64,000 nt of DNA from Haliclona indistincta (lineage: Eukaryota > Porifera > Demospongiae > Haplosclerida > Chalinidae), in NCBI GenBank assembly GCA_964017065.1, contig OZ024784.1, forward strand, positions 2,354,598 through 2,418,597. Reading direction: 5' to 3'. Below the pieces are notes generated by a model, which saw only the letters and a program-made list of their open reading frames with translations, made no database searches and had not been told where the DNA came from. Positions 1 through 11,970 of this stretch are shown here, one piece after another (positions within the stretch are counted from its first letter, which is position 1; every line of letters starts with the position of its first letter). Position numbers and translations under genes: made by a program.

Positions 1-183
1 GAGACAGACCTGCTCAAGACCTTTCGAATGAAGTATAAGTCGATTGCATACGTTGTTTCTACATCCAGCAACAATCGATTTGCTGAGACAACTCGACACT
101 ACCATTGTTCCAATACAGAATGGATTATGCGCATGCGCATCGAGTCTGTAATCCCTACCTTGAGCCACACCTTCTCATTCAGT

Positions 184-905
184 ATGTCTAATGGACAGCA
201 GAGCAATTCATCCGAGCGTCCTTCTGCTCGAGATGAGCGCGTACTGGAAGCCATCTTTAACCCAGAGCATCCTGTAGTTGGTAAGACTGAGAAAGACAAC
301 ACAGCTGATCTGCTGCTTCTGTAGGGTTAGAGCCAGAGGAAGCTAATGACACCACTCCTTCCTTCCCTGCCCCATCACCTGCTGTCAAGGAGCTGGAGAT
401 TAATGCAGTAAGGAAAGCAGAGGGAGGTGACCTAGAGGCGGCACTGGCACAGCTAAACCAAGCTATTGACCTGGCACCAAACTATGCCTCTTTGTACAAC
501 AATCGGGCACAGGTGATCATTACTTCACTGCCCATTTACTTTTTTTTAATGTACTCTACAGGTGTTTCGACTGATGGAAAATGTTGATGCTGCTCAGACT
601 GATCTACAGACAGCCATAGAGCTCAGTGGAGGGAGGGGAACAGCAGCCGCTCAAGCACATACCCAGCGTGGGCTGATACTCATGTTGAGGGGAGACGAGG
701 AACAAGCTCTGGAAGACTTCAAGGTGAATAGCTCTGTTTTTGTTGTCATGTTATCAGCTATGGTTTCCTGGTCAAACAGGCTGGAGCTCGTCTTGGTAAC
801 CGGTTTGCCCAGAGTCAAGCAGTGAAGTTGAATCCGTATTCTAAACTGTGCAATAGAATGCTGAGCGAGGCTATGCAAAAACTGAGAGACGGTGACACAA
901 CTTGA
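184..905 (+). CDS. TTC36: TTC36 homologue, small TPR protein (4 exons)
   Basis: Spliced from exons 184-280, 325-512, 562-723 and 780-905, all with GT..AG introns of 44-56 bp, giving 190 residues against 189 in human. The N-terminus carries the family motif 'VLEAIFNPEHP'. The TPR block contains 'AIDLAPNYASLYNNRAQ' and 'AIELSGGRG', and the C-terminus keeps the 'LNPYSKLCNRML' signature. These three blocks together are diagnostic of TTC36. TPR proteins of this family are thought to bind Hsp70-type chaperones; this is family knowledge, not visible here. The start at 184 was chosen because it directly precedes the conserved IFNPEHP block; an upstream in-frame ATG at 28 would add residues with no counterpart in the family. 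The next gene converges on it, with 267 bp between the stops. Confidence 0.93.
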
Positions 906-1172
906 TCACATACAACACATATCATCATGCTGATACTTTACGTCAAGTCTATCTATATAAGTTGTATAGACTCTATATATTATTATTTGAGATATGTATA
1001 TTTACTACATACTATCGATCACGCTGGACTGTTTTTACGTTGAATGCACCCTGTATGATTTTATCAAAAAGAAAATTTCAGGGGAAAAATATAAGAGTGA
1101 ACAGCTGATTATTGAAGTGAGTATGAATGAGTGTTGAGAAGTTGATAAAAAGAAAGTTTTTAAACCACATCA

Positions 1173-4100
1173 TTAGTATTCGGTCAAAGATTCTCTGGTG
1201 ATTGTATAGATGTTGTGACGACGAAGGAATGATGTGAGTCTAAACCGAGCCCCAGGATAGCTAGTGAAAATCACAATGACGACAGTAATAGCCAAGATGA
1301 AGAGGAAGATGAAAAATAGTCGGACAAAACGAAGCTGTTTGCTGCGTTTCACACGAGCCAATTCATTCTCTCGTTGCTTTAGTTTTGCTTCAAGCTGAGG
1401 AACAGCCCGCATGCTCTTCATAGCTCGAGTGTGCCATAACTGTGACTGAAAATAAAAGAGAAATTAAACTATTTTGTTCGGTCAAAACCAGAGTGCTATG
1501 AGGTGTGTTTTACCTTATTGTCAACCACGCCCAGTTCCTCTCCTATTCTCTTTCTCATCGCCCAGTAGCAGTCCAGTGTACTGTGACTCTGTTCATAGAA
1601 CTGACCAGCAGACCTTGGATACATCTGTCTGTCCTGTTCTGTCACCATATCTACTAATGTCTTATCAAACTGTTCTATGTCGGTTTCTCTGTCATTCAAC
1701 TTCTCTGATATGAGCTAAAATAATAGACAACATCACGCAAAGTTAATTCGGTATCTGCCTGTACCTTAAAAGCAGTCTTGAACTCTGTTGGATCCTCATC
1801 CTCTCCTTCCACTCTCCCCAGCTCAGACAGTTCTGTCTCCACTCTAGCTTTCATACCACTGCACCACACCCCCAGCTCCACCTCCTTATCCACCAGTTGT
1901 TGCCATGGTGCAATCTCATCCGTCAGAGATCGTGTCCCTTCAACAACAGCACACCATTGTCTGTCTGTCTCCTTGTGTCTCTCCTGGACTATCACCACAG
2001 ACGGATCTTCACCAAACAAGTGACGTTGGGTTTCTTCCGTCAAGCTGAGCTGAACTGGTTCGTTTTCTTGTAAACTATCACGGAGCATCTAAAGATGATT
2101 TTTTTCAGACAGTGATGTCATTGTTGACCCACACACTGACCTGGTGTCTAGTGTGTAGAGCATCAAACTCCATCAAGAAGTCAGGAAACACTCTTAGAGA
2201 GTCCAGTTCAGAGCACGCCATGTCAACACATCTCGACAGCTCATCTAACTGGTTTTGAAATTCACTCCACGAGTGCAGCAATACTGGAATGTGGTTGATC
2301 AATTTCTGCTCTCCCTCAGCTAAGAGTTCTTGTGTATGAGTCTCTAGTTCTAATACCTGTTCTTGTAGACGCTGTGGAATCTTGAAGAAAAAGAGAGAGT
2401 TGAAAGAAACGATTAATCCAGTACAAACCTGTATCTGATCATCATTATTGTAACGATGGTAGGATTGCATTAAGTCATTGAGAGCATTGTCCAATGTCTT
2501 GCGAAGTGATTGCTAAACAGAACAATGGTAGGTTATAGCACACGGCAGTCACGGTGCTCGCTTACTTCCTGCTGGAGTAGGTCAGTGTGAGTGTCGGCTA
2601 GTAGTGGTGAGGGCGGTAGAGGAGTATTGAGGAGAGTACTGTAGCACTGCTGAGCATCACGGCAGCAGCCTGTGCATGCCTCTAGCTGTTGGGTCATCTC
2701 TGCTCTCAGTTTTAGCCTGACAAGCTTATCGGAGAGCAAGGACGATGAGCGACTCCATCCTATAAACAACAAATGTGAGTTAAAAGTAGTAATGGTTAGT
2801 TTGGTCACCTCGAAGAAGGTTAGACCGTTCTTTGGATATGTCAGGATTCTTTTCAAGTGCCTTCTGTATCTCTTCATCATCAGCTGACTGATCGATCATG
2901 GCAACTTTGCCTCCTCTCACCCTCTGCTGTTCCTGCAGCTCCTGTGAGCATGGGAGAGAGAAAGAGAAGTAGTGTGTGAGTTACAAGTTCCCTCACCTCA
3001 AGATGTTTAAGCTGTTCTAACAACTCTTCAGCACTACAATTCTCGTCCAATTCCATGGTCATTGAACTCTCGAGTGTTTCAACAAAATTTTTCACCTCTC
3101 TAGCCTCCTCTACTGGGAACACTTCCCAGCTCTTGACTCGAGTCTCAAGCAACTCACGCCGCTCCTCGGTGTTGTTGGATAGCGTCTGGACACGTACTGC
3201 TACCTGAAGACAGACGGACCGTCAGTTATCAAATTGAGTCAGTTAGTATCAGCGCACCTGATTATTCACTTCAGTTAGAAAGGATTGGTCTCCGGAGGTG
3301 CATAGAAGAGCAAGTTGTTGAGTGAGATTGTCCAGCAGTGAGACGTCGACATGATGCCCGGTAATGTCTTCACCAAGTTCCTAAACAAAGAGGACAAGAG
3401 TGAGAGAGGTGGTAGATTATTACAAACCTCAGCATTTCTCAAGCTCCTCAATGTCAGATCAGCATCTCCAGACTGTAGTCGCTGTTGGTAGGCATCTTCT
3501 GCTCCAGCCAACCAGTGAGTCAGCTGTTCCTTGTGTTCGTTGAACTTCTCCCAAAGAGGTACAGACTTCTCCATTTTGAAAACATACTCGTCCTCCATTT
3601 CTGTCACGTTGGCAAACATGTCGACGAACTCCTGAACTCTTTGCTTGATGGCGTCATGCTCACAGCTCTTGCTGTGCTCTAAAAGAAACGGTAAAGTATC
3701 CTCAATGATTTCTGCTGCTGGTCGGTGGTCTTCAAGCTCAGCTTGGTAACTCTGAGAGAAGGGGGTGATGGTATGAGGAAAAGCACAAAAACACGCTCAC
3801 TTTATGTCTGGTTATCTCATTCCGTATCAGCTCCACATTACCACGTGTCACCTGACGCTCAGCAGCCATCTCTTGTAGATCCATCAACCAATCGATTTCA
3901 CTAGTGGTGATGTCATTAATGGTGCACAACTTGGCATAGACTTGAGTGAGATTCTCGAGTGTCTCAGTCAGCAGCTGACAAATAGAGTTCCAGTGCATGT
4001 GCATATCATTCAGACTGAAAAGAACAGACATAGCCCCAGTACACACTGTTTTAGTCTAGCTCACCGTGAACCAACATCACTGGTTCCATTTGGTTTGGGT

Positions 4101-7100
4101 GTGTCTCTTGGACCCAGCTCCTCTGCCATCTTTTCCAAATCATCCACTTTCGGCTTCTTGTCTTGCAAAGTCTTTTGCAGCATCTGCACAACAGACCGCC
4201 AGTATGGAGTCAGAAAGAGAGACCAAGTGAGTGAACCTTGCAAGTGTCCATGTGATCTGCTACTCCTTTCTCTCCTCCCCATGTAGTGACTTCTTTACTA
4301 AACGTACCCGCCTCATCCGATATCCATCCCAGTATCTCCTTCACACCAGACTCATACTGTTTCCATAGCAACTACACAAAAACATTATAGCATGAAACAT
4401 TCACTATTTTGTAGTCTTACCTGAATTGACATTATTCTGTCCCAGCGGGTTGAGATATCGCCAACAAACTCCACCCACAGGTGGAGCAAACTTGATACAG
4501 TCTCATGTAGCTTCTCACTGGGCAGGAATTTGATGACTGTAGCCTGACCATACTCGTGCATATCATTAAAAATGTTTCCTTGAGGCTCAACTTCATCAAC
4601 AAAGTCCTGTACAATTCAAGTATGCAGGGCAACTGTATAAAAATGCCTAATACACAGGCACTCACCACATGCTCATCCAGCACTTCTTGTATTACACCAA
4701 CTGGTTTCTTTGGTTTCTTCTTTAACTGTTCGTACTGCTCTCTTGTCTTCTCAGCAAGAGCAACGAAAACCTTCCTCTTCTTCTCGTACTCTTGCATGGC
4801 AGCTTTAGCATCTTCACACAGTTCCCGCGACTCAACACAGCTCTCTTCTATTGCTGTAAACCGCTCCTGCAAGTTGGTACAGATAGCTTCAATACTCTGT
4901 GACGTGCCCTGTTCTGATAGTTTGATAATGTTAGCAGCCTCAGTGCTTAGATCCTCTGGTTGTGAGCGATGATCCAGAATCTCATCATTGAGAGTCTGCA
5001 GAAACACACAGTGGACTTTTGATCTGTTCATTTTGCTACCAGTACCTCAAGAATCGGCTCCTGTTCTTCGATTCGATCCAAGTCAGCCTGCACCAGTCCC
5101 CACACTCTGAACCTCTCCTCTCCATCCTTCAACCACTCTTCAAACTCGCTACTATGCTCTTGAAACACCTCTATTAGTCTCAACACCTCCTCAGTACCTG
5201 GAGCAACATGACAAGATCATTCCCAACCACAACATGACTCACTAATGGTTGTCTTGACAACAGTCTCCTCCATTTTCTCCCAAGCTGTCATCAGCTGAGC
5301 CATCTTTTTCTCTATCTTCTCCAAGATGGCAGGAGACACCTCTCCTTTAGCTTCCTCCACTAGCTTCTTCAGTTGCTCTAGCTTGTTCTTGCGTGTTTCA
5401 AAGTCTTGTCTCAGTGACTAAAAACACCAAACAGTATCCATGAGAACAAGGAAGCACAGTTCAGTAATACTAACAAACAGAGTTCAATATTACCTAGAAA
5501 CATAATTAGAACACTTCCTCTATAACTTCATTACGGTATGAAACCATACAAAACACATGTACTTGTGTTCATGCACAATTAGCTACAACATACCGTCAAG
5601 CTAGCACTGTTGGTCTTGAGCTTGTCCAGTTCTCCTGGTGGTCGCAAAGCCAGCATGTCCTGTTCCATTTCTTGCTCCACCCAATCCAACAACTCGTTGG
5701 CTGTGTCCAGCAGGACGGCTGCATTGCCCTCTCGTAATTCCAGCTCTTGTGACTTCTCCTCCAGCATCTCCATCATTTTTGACAGTCGTTCACGACTGCT
5801 GCTCATTTGACGACGAATGGAGAACACGTCACATGACTCTTCCCCAATACCTGAATGGGTTGTCATGACAAATCAGTCACGTCTTTGACTCTCTCTCTTA
5901 CCTGGAGAAGTCTCTCTGAGGCTCTGCAGCCACTGGTCAGGCACTATAAACTCCTCCCAGTGCTCAGCTGCAGCCATTAATCGACTGTATTCTGACTCCA
6001 AAGACCGATATCTCGACATAAATTTCTGAACAAAAAAAACAGTTACCAGTAAATCAAATGTTAGGGCGCTGCTACTAACCTCTAGGTTTTGTCTATGTCT
6101 AGCTACAATCTCTCGTGATGCTCTTGGAGGCACGGTCGTGCACCAGCACTCGTCAACCACCTCAACATACACATCATTGAGCCGTTCACAAAACCCGTAC
6201 AGATTCTCCAGAAACTGGTTCAACTCGTCTGACTCGTTTTGCAGCTGATCGTGCACACTAGTCAGAGAGGACTGATACTCCTCCCACTTCAGCTGAACGC
6301 CAGTCAGTTCGGATTGAATAAACTCGCACGAGACCTGCTTTGCCTCAAAATTCTCTACAATTCTCCGACCGGCTGCAAGAAACTGTTCAACAGTTGACTG
6401 ACTTATCTGAGACTCAGCTACAAGCTCCTGAATAATAAATAATATAAAAATTACACAAAATATACACACATGAATACCTTAGCTTCAGCCAACATCTCAT
6501 TGGGGTTAGTCTTCAACACAGTGCCTTTACTTGCTCGCTGTTTCAAGTCATTAAGCTGCTCCTCTCCTTCACAGACTGATTCCTGTACTTCTTCTGCCAG
6601 AGACTCATACTCATTCCACAGTGCTATCATCTGGTTGTACTGATGAGTGATGTCCGCGGAACGCTTCACCAGAGCAGGAATATGGCTGGTCAAAAACTGG
6701 TTGATCCGAGCAACCGCTTCTTTAGTGGGTAGTGAGACAGGGAGAGAGACGGTATGAGCAGTGGACAAGTAATGGTCGTTGTAAACTGTATCCAGATCAT
6801 AGCTGAGCTGCTTGAGATCCTCCATTACTGCCTTAGAGAACAACTATAGAGTGACAGCAATTTGGTAAAGTTCCAAATTTATATCATTTTTTGTTTCAGG
6901 TTACCTTTGCTTCTGATAGTTTAGCTTGCATGTCAGATTTTCGTCCAGCGAAAGATTCCAACTGTGCTGCTTCAGTTAGCAAATTATGTAGTGAACTAGC
7001 CAAGTGCAGTTGAGCACTGTATGTCTGGATAGATATTATAGTGAGATTGAGTATCAACACTCTCTCTCTTACCAGTAAAACAGGTCTCAGTGCACTCTCC

Positions 7101-10100
7101 TTGGTAGTCAGCTCCTCCCACCTGCTGACCACACCCTTAACCACACTATCAGAGGAGGTAAATGCACCAGGAGACGCTGCTTCAGCAATGGCTGTCTCAC
7201 GAGTTGCAACATCCTGCTGTATCCGGTAGATGCCTTCCTCTAAATCAATAAACTGTGCCTGCATGAGACACAACAACAGTCTAAGAATTGAACAAATATG
7301 TATCATACTGATATCACATACAATGTCACAGTTCTCGTGCTGTACCTGGTTGTTAGTAGTCAACCTTGTAAGTTCTTCAAGAAGGGCGCTAGGATTGTCA
7401 TCCAGTATTGTCATCATCGGGTAACACTCGATAAAACTCAGCTCTAGCTGAAGCAGCTCTGTGCCTTGCCTCGCCATAGTCTCCATTTCCTCCACCATTT
7501 CCCTCACCCACTCCTTGTGCTCTGCCATCAGTACATCCAGTGAAGATTGCGCCACCTCGCAAGTTCTTGTCCAATCAGATTGTAGTTCGGTAGCCTTTTC
7601 CGCCTGTTCCTCTGTGTTGCCGGCTTTGTTATTCTCAGCAAGAATATGCTGCACCTTGTGAAATCGATCGAGCTTATCCTTGAACTCCTTGATTTCAGCA
7701 GACAAGTGCTGAGTAGAAGAGAGAGAAAAGCAAAATAGAGAACTGATATCGTAGAGCACTCAATTTCAAGAGCTATAAATTTCACAAGCACAATTTTCAC
7801 ATTAAGACAACTCAGTGCTATTGAACCAAACGAAATTTATAGCCAGCGAAAAAGAGCACCCTACAGTCCATTAATATGCTATCTGCACATACTATAAACT
7901 TTGGCAGCAGCTGTATGTCCCCCATGCTTCCCTCCAACTGCTCCTCGCCAGTAATCTCTCTAACGTAACTGACAAAATCGCAGCCCGCCACATACAGCTC
8001 TTCATACTCTCTCCAATCTATCATAGTGTGTCTCAGCACCTTTTCCACTCTAGACAATGACTGCTCCACCTTCGTCCATCTCTCAGATAGCTCTAGAACA
8101 AACGCAACAGAAAGTACACACAAACTTGACAAACAATCAAACACACAGTGTAGGTGTTTAAACACAATTGAAAAATAGAATCGATTGCACACGTACAGTG
8201 CATACGTACGGACGTACCTTTGACTACAGTGTCAACATAATGTCGTGCTGAGGTGTTTTCAAGGGTATGACAACGGATAGTGTAGCAAACGTCTGTCACT
8301 TTCTTCAGCTCCTCATATTTAGATCTAAGCTGTTGCTGGTATCTCTAAATGAAAATATGAAATGGATACAGAGCATAACATGCACATACCTCAACAAGCC
8401 CCATGCAGTGTGACAGCTCTTCTACTGAAGACCCGTACACTTCTCTAGACACAAGACCCTCAACAGCAGACATCCACTCACGAAGACGAGTGGCCTTGCT
8501 ATCAAGCTCCTTCCAATTACTCTTAATATCTGTTAGAAAATCGTATTTATCTGTGATCTAAAACCAGGAATATTATGGATACTCAAGATTCATTACTATT
8601 TTACCTTGTTGCATACAGCATGGAAGGCGTCCAACAATGTATTGGTAACTGATTCTGATTTCTCCTTCACTGATGGATCGCAAGTCGTCAGATCAGTACC
8701 AGCATCATCGACCAGCTTCAGTAACCTCTCACCATCACTAGTAACAGTACCAAACTGACTCTAAGGAAATACATGATAGTATAACTGAGAAACTGTTGGG
8801 CCGGTATTTTGTGACACAAAAATTTACTTTGTAAATTTTAGCAGGTAAATTTTGCAATCTGTATTGAATACTAAATTTTGTGAATTTAATTTCCCAATTC
8901 TTTTGCACACGGAATACCAGGTCTATGATATAATATGCTCACATTGAAGTCCTCAAGAACTTTTACAACTTCATCAGGTGGAGGAAAGCCTTTGGGTACC
9001 AATTCTAGTTTTCCCATGATTTCCCATAACCATGACATAAATGTCTGAAAAAGAAACAGAACTAAATCACCGCCACGAGAATGGTAGTTTTTAACTCACA
9101 GTCTGTGTCGCTTCAAACTGTAGTTGAGCTATGCGTAGAGCAATCCTGTTAGCAAGATTGCCCCACAGGTCAACTATATGCTCTAGACGCAGTCTGAGCT
9201 CACGCGTCAGGTCACACTCGGCCACCATGAGAGGGGAAGAGGCCAGAGCAGACATCTTGTGCGACCATGGCTCCAGTTGACTCCCTGTCAGCTGGGAATA
9301 CAAGATACACACAAACTAACAACTTGCAATCATCTTTACATAAACAACAGCATCTGTTACGTAGACCCACTACTATACCACTAAAGCTTTCTAGCTCTGC
9401 ACTAACCTGAAGTTGGTCTATGAGAGCAGCATGTGACAGTGACTCTTTCTCCTCCATGAGCTGATCACTGGCAGCTGTGTCTCCGTACTCGTGCAAGAAA
9501 GAGAACAAAGTGATGTTCTTAACCCACTCCAGACTGTCCAAGTCTTCGTCTGTACGACACGAACTACCACTGTATTCAGACCCCATTCTATCATATGAAA
9601 CAACACTCCCATCCTCCCCATTGCTTTCTTCCTCTTCATTGTTCTCTCTCTCCTCTCCCTTTTCTCCTTCTTCCTGGTTCTCTTCTCCCTCCTCTCCCTC
9701 TTCCTGGTTCTCTTCTCCTTCCTCCTCTCTTTCCTGGTCCTTCTCTTCCTCTTCATATTCCTCCTTTTCTATGCTCCTTGCCATTGCAATTTCTTCCTCC
9801 TTCTCTTCAAAGCTGAATACAGGCAGTGATTTGGCTGTTTGTCCGACCACCTTCTCCATTCTCTTTCTTTCTTCTTCCCACTCTGTCACCGGTGTGTTAG
9901 GGCTGATAATTTGTTCAGTCACTTGATCAGCATAAGCATCATCCTCTAGTGTAATATCAACAGATTGTGACATGTCCTCTACCTCTTCATCATCTTCATC
10001 AAAACCTCCCTCTTTGTCATCTTCCTGCACTAAAAACATCAGCACAAAATAAAAGGCATTATATCTTCCTCCCTCTCACTCAATCTTATTTTCTCCCTTC

Positions 10101-11845
10101 TCTGTCCTACCTAGTAAGGTGCTGGGGTTCAATAGGTCCTCTTCTTCCTCCTCATCAGATACCAGTGGAGGAGAAGGTGACCTCCATAGCTCACGATCTA
10201 ATTCAGCTTCTTCCTCGTCGGTCTCAACAGTATTGACATCAGACAAGATGTCAGGATCTTCAGCAAACTCATCGTCTTCATCTGTGGGAAGACTCTAGAG
10301 AAGACAAGGAATTTGAGACTCAAAATATTATTATTCTATACCTGTTCATCTCCTCCGTGGAATTGTCTGACTGGTTCTGTCACTAGCAGAGACTGAGCAC
10401 GACCTAGCCATGCCTCCATCTCTTCCACTAACGGCTGCAATGCCTTCTCTTCCTCTCTCACGGATTCGGCTAAAGCTTCTGACTTTGACTTCAACTGACC
10501 AATCATACCATCGCATGTCATACGCTGCAGCTGGAGCTCATCGACCTTGAGCGCTAGTCTGCTTTGGATTGAGGAAGTACCTTGCTCTGGAGAGAGAGAG
10601 AACGATTGAATGACACTGTGACAGATATGAGCATGCCTTCTTCTTCTCGTTTTATTATGATGGTTGTTAGTCCACTATCCAGCGCATGAGGAGGGCTACT
10701 CACACTGATTGGTTTCTCACATTTACACACGCTCTTCAGCTTTTCAGCAACTCTGCACAATCTCTTCTCAACAGCCTGTGTGTTTGAATAGTGTGAAAAA
10801 TATATTCAAAATCACTCTTTATACATACCTGTAAGCTATTCCATAACTTGATGGTATCGGTTACACTCAGTCCATCTTTGTCTGACTTCTTTAAACAATT
10901 TTCAGCATCGGAAAGAGCTATCTTTGATTGTTGAAACAGTTTTTCGTGTAACTCCAAGATTTTCTTCAGCTGAGAGTGGTAATAATTGTCCAGCGTCATC
11001 ACGAGGGTCTTCCATCGCTGTAAAATATCAGCTCTTTCTTCCTGCTCCATTTTATCAATCGTCATAAGAAAGACAGGTCCATCGTCCAATATCATACCAA
11101 GAACAACCTTGAAATAGAAAAGAATCATTGATCAGCTCTCGGCTCAAGTTTATTAGTTCTTCACCTGTAAGCTGTTAAAGAGCTCTACATTTTTACAGAT
11201 CAGTGGTTCTTCGTCAGTAGCGATTGGTGATTCTGTTACTCTAGACAGAGTCTGTAGACCTTGTTCCTTCGTTGACAACCAGTACAGTGGATCCTGTAGA
11301 AACAATGAAACGTAACTGATCCACTCACTCGCTTGTCAACAAAAAATCTTACTGTCATCTCTTTTTGGTCTTCATGCTGCACTTCAATGCTGTCATCAAA
11401 TCCTAAATATACCAAACGTGCACACATGAACACACTCATATTATAATAATTTAATGTTATTCAGATGTACACTATGTGTACACAGAAGGAAATGATCATC
11501 ATCACAAACAGCCCACACAAATGACAAGTATATAGTTTTCAAGTTGATTCCTGCCAACTTTACTTGATGAGACATCAAAAAAGTTTTTGATATTATATTA
11601 CAAGATTGAAGATAGAGGCTACTGATATCATAACTCCCAATACACTTCATGTAAATATAAACGTGTAATCCTATCTTATCTTGCAGTATATAACCACCAT
11701 TATCATCACAGTGCATGGCTGGCTAGGTCAATATTGAAGCACACCTTGTCTCTCAAGATTACTAGGTACTGATCATATTCAACTCACCCTCTGGAGGCTG
11801 TTCATCTTCTAGCAGATCCTCGTCCCTCGGTTCAACAGCCTCCAT
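1173..11845 (-). CDS. Giant spectrin-repeat protein with C-terminal membrane anchor (nesprin/SYNE-like)
   Basis: Reads leftward from ATG 11845 ('MEAVEPRDEDLLEDEQPPEG') to a TAA at 1173-1175 through about 40 exons with ~50-bp introns, roughly 2,600-2,900 residues. Exons near the end include 1173-1445, 1514-1714, 1765-2088, 2141-2380 and 2429-2512. Almost every exon encodes amphipathic helix with spaced Trp, as in spectrin repeats ('LWEKFNEHKEQLTHWL', 'ALWNEYESLAEEVQES', 'WEEYQSSLTSVHDQLQ'). The third nearest the N-terminus (about 9460-10290) is a long Glu/Asp-rich tract. The last exon has a basic-flanked membrane span ('FVRLFFIFLFILAITVVIVI') and about 30 residues after it. Spectrin repeats plus a tail anchor point to a nuclear-envelope nesprin, but there is no calponin-homology pair at the N-terminus and the tail ends in LTEY, not the PPPX of KASH peptides. 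A Golgi or ER coiled-coil protein is the alternative. The gene extent is firm; the function is inference. Confidence 0.72.
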
Positions 11846-11970
11846 CTTCTCATGTCCACCGCACGTTCAAACGTCCCTCTCCCGGTAACCAGAAGCCGTA
11901 GAAGTAAATACCACGCAAACGGCTTTTCCGCGCTACAACTGCGCGTGCTCAATGTCGGGCGCACGTGGAA
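11846..11970. promoter_or_regulatory. Head-to-head intergenic promoter region, spectrin-repeat gene / PP5
   Basis: Only 125 bp separate the two divergent start codons. The stretch is GC-richer than its surroundings (for example 'gcgcgtgctc') and shows no TATA box, as expected for a housekeeping bidirectional promoter. No specific factor site can be supported by eye. Confidence 0.5.

Noticed and set aside
28..183. N-terminal extension of TTC36 from ATG 28
   Set aside because: The added residues have no counterpart in the family, and ATG 184 sits immediately before the conserved start block.
9477..9926. Plus-strand 149-aa Ser/Phe/Pro-rich frame
   Set aside because: Antisense shadow of the acidic exons of the minus-strand spectrin-repeat gene.
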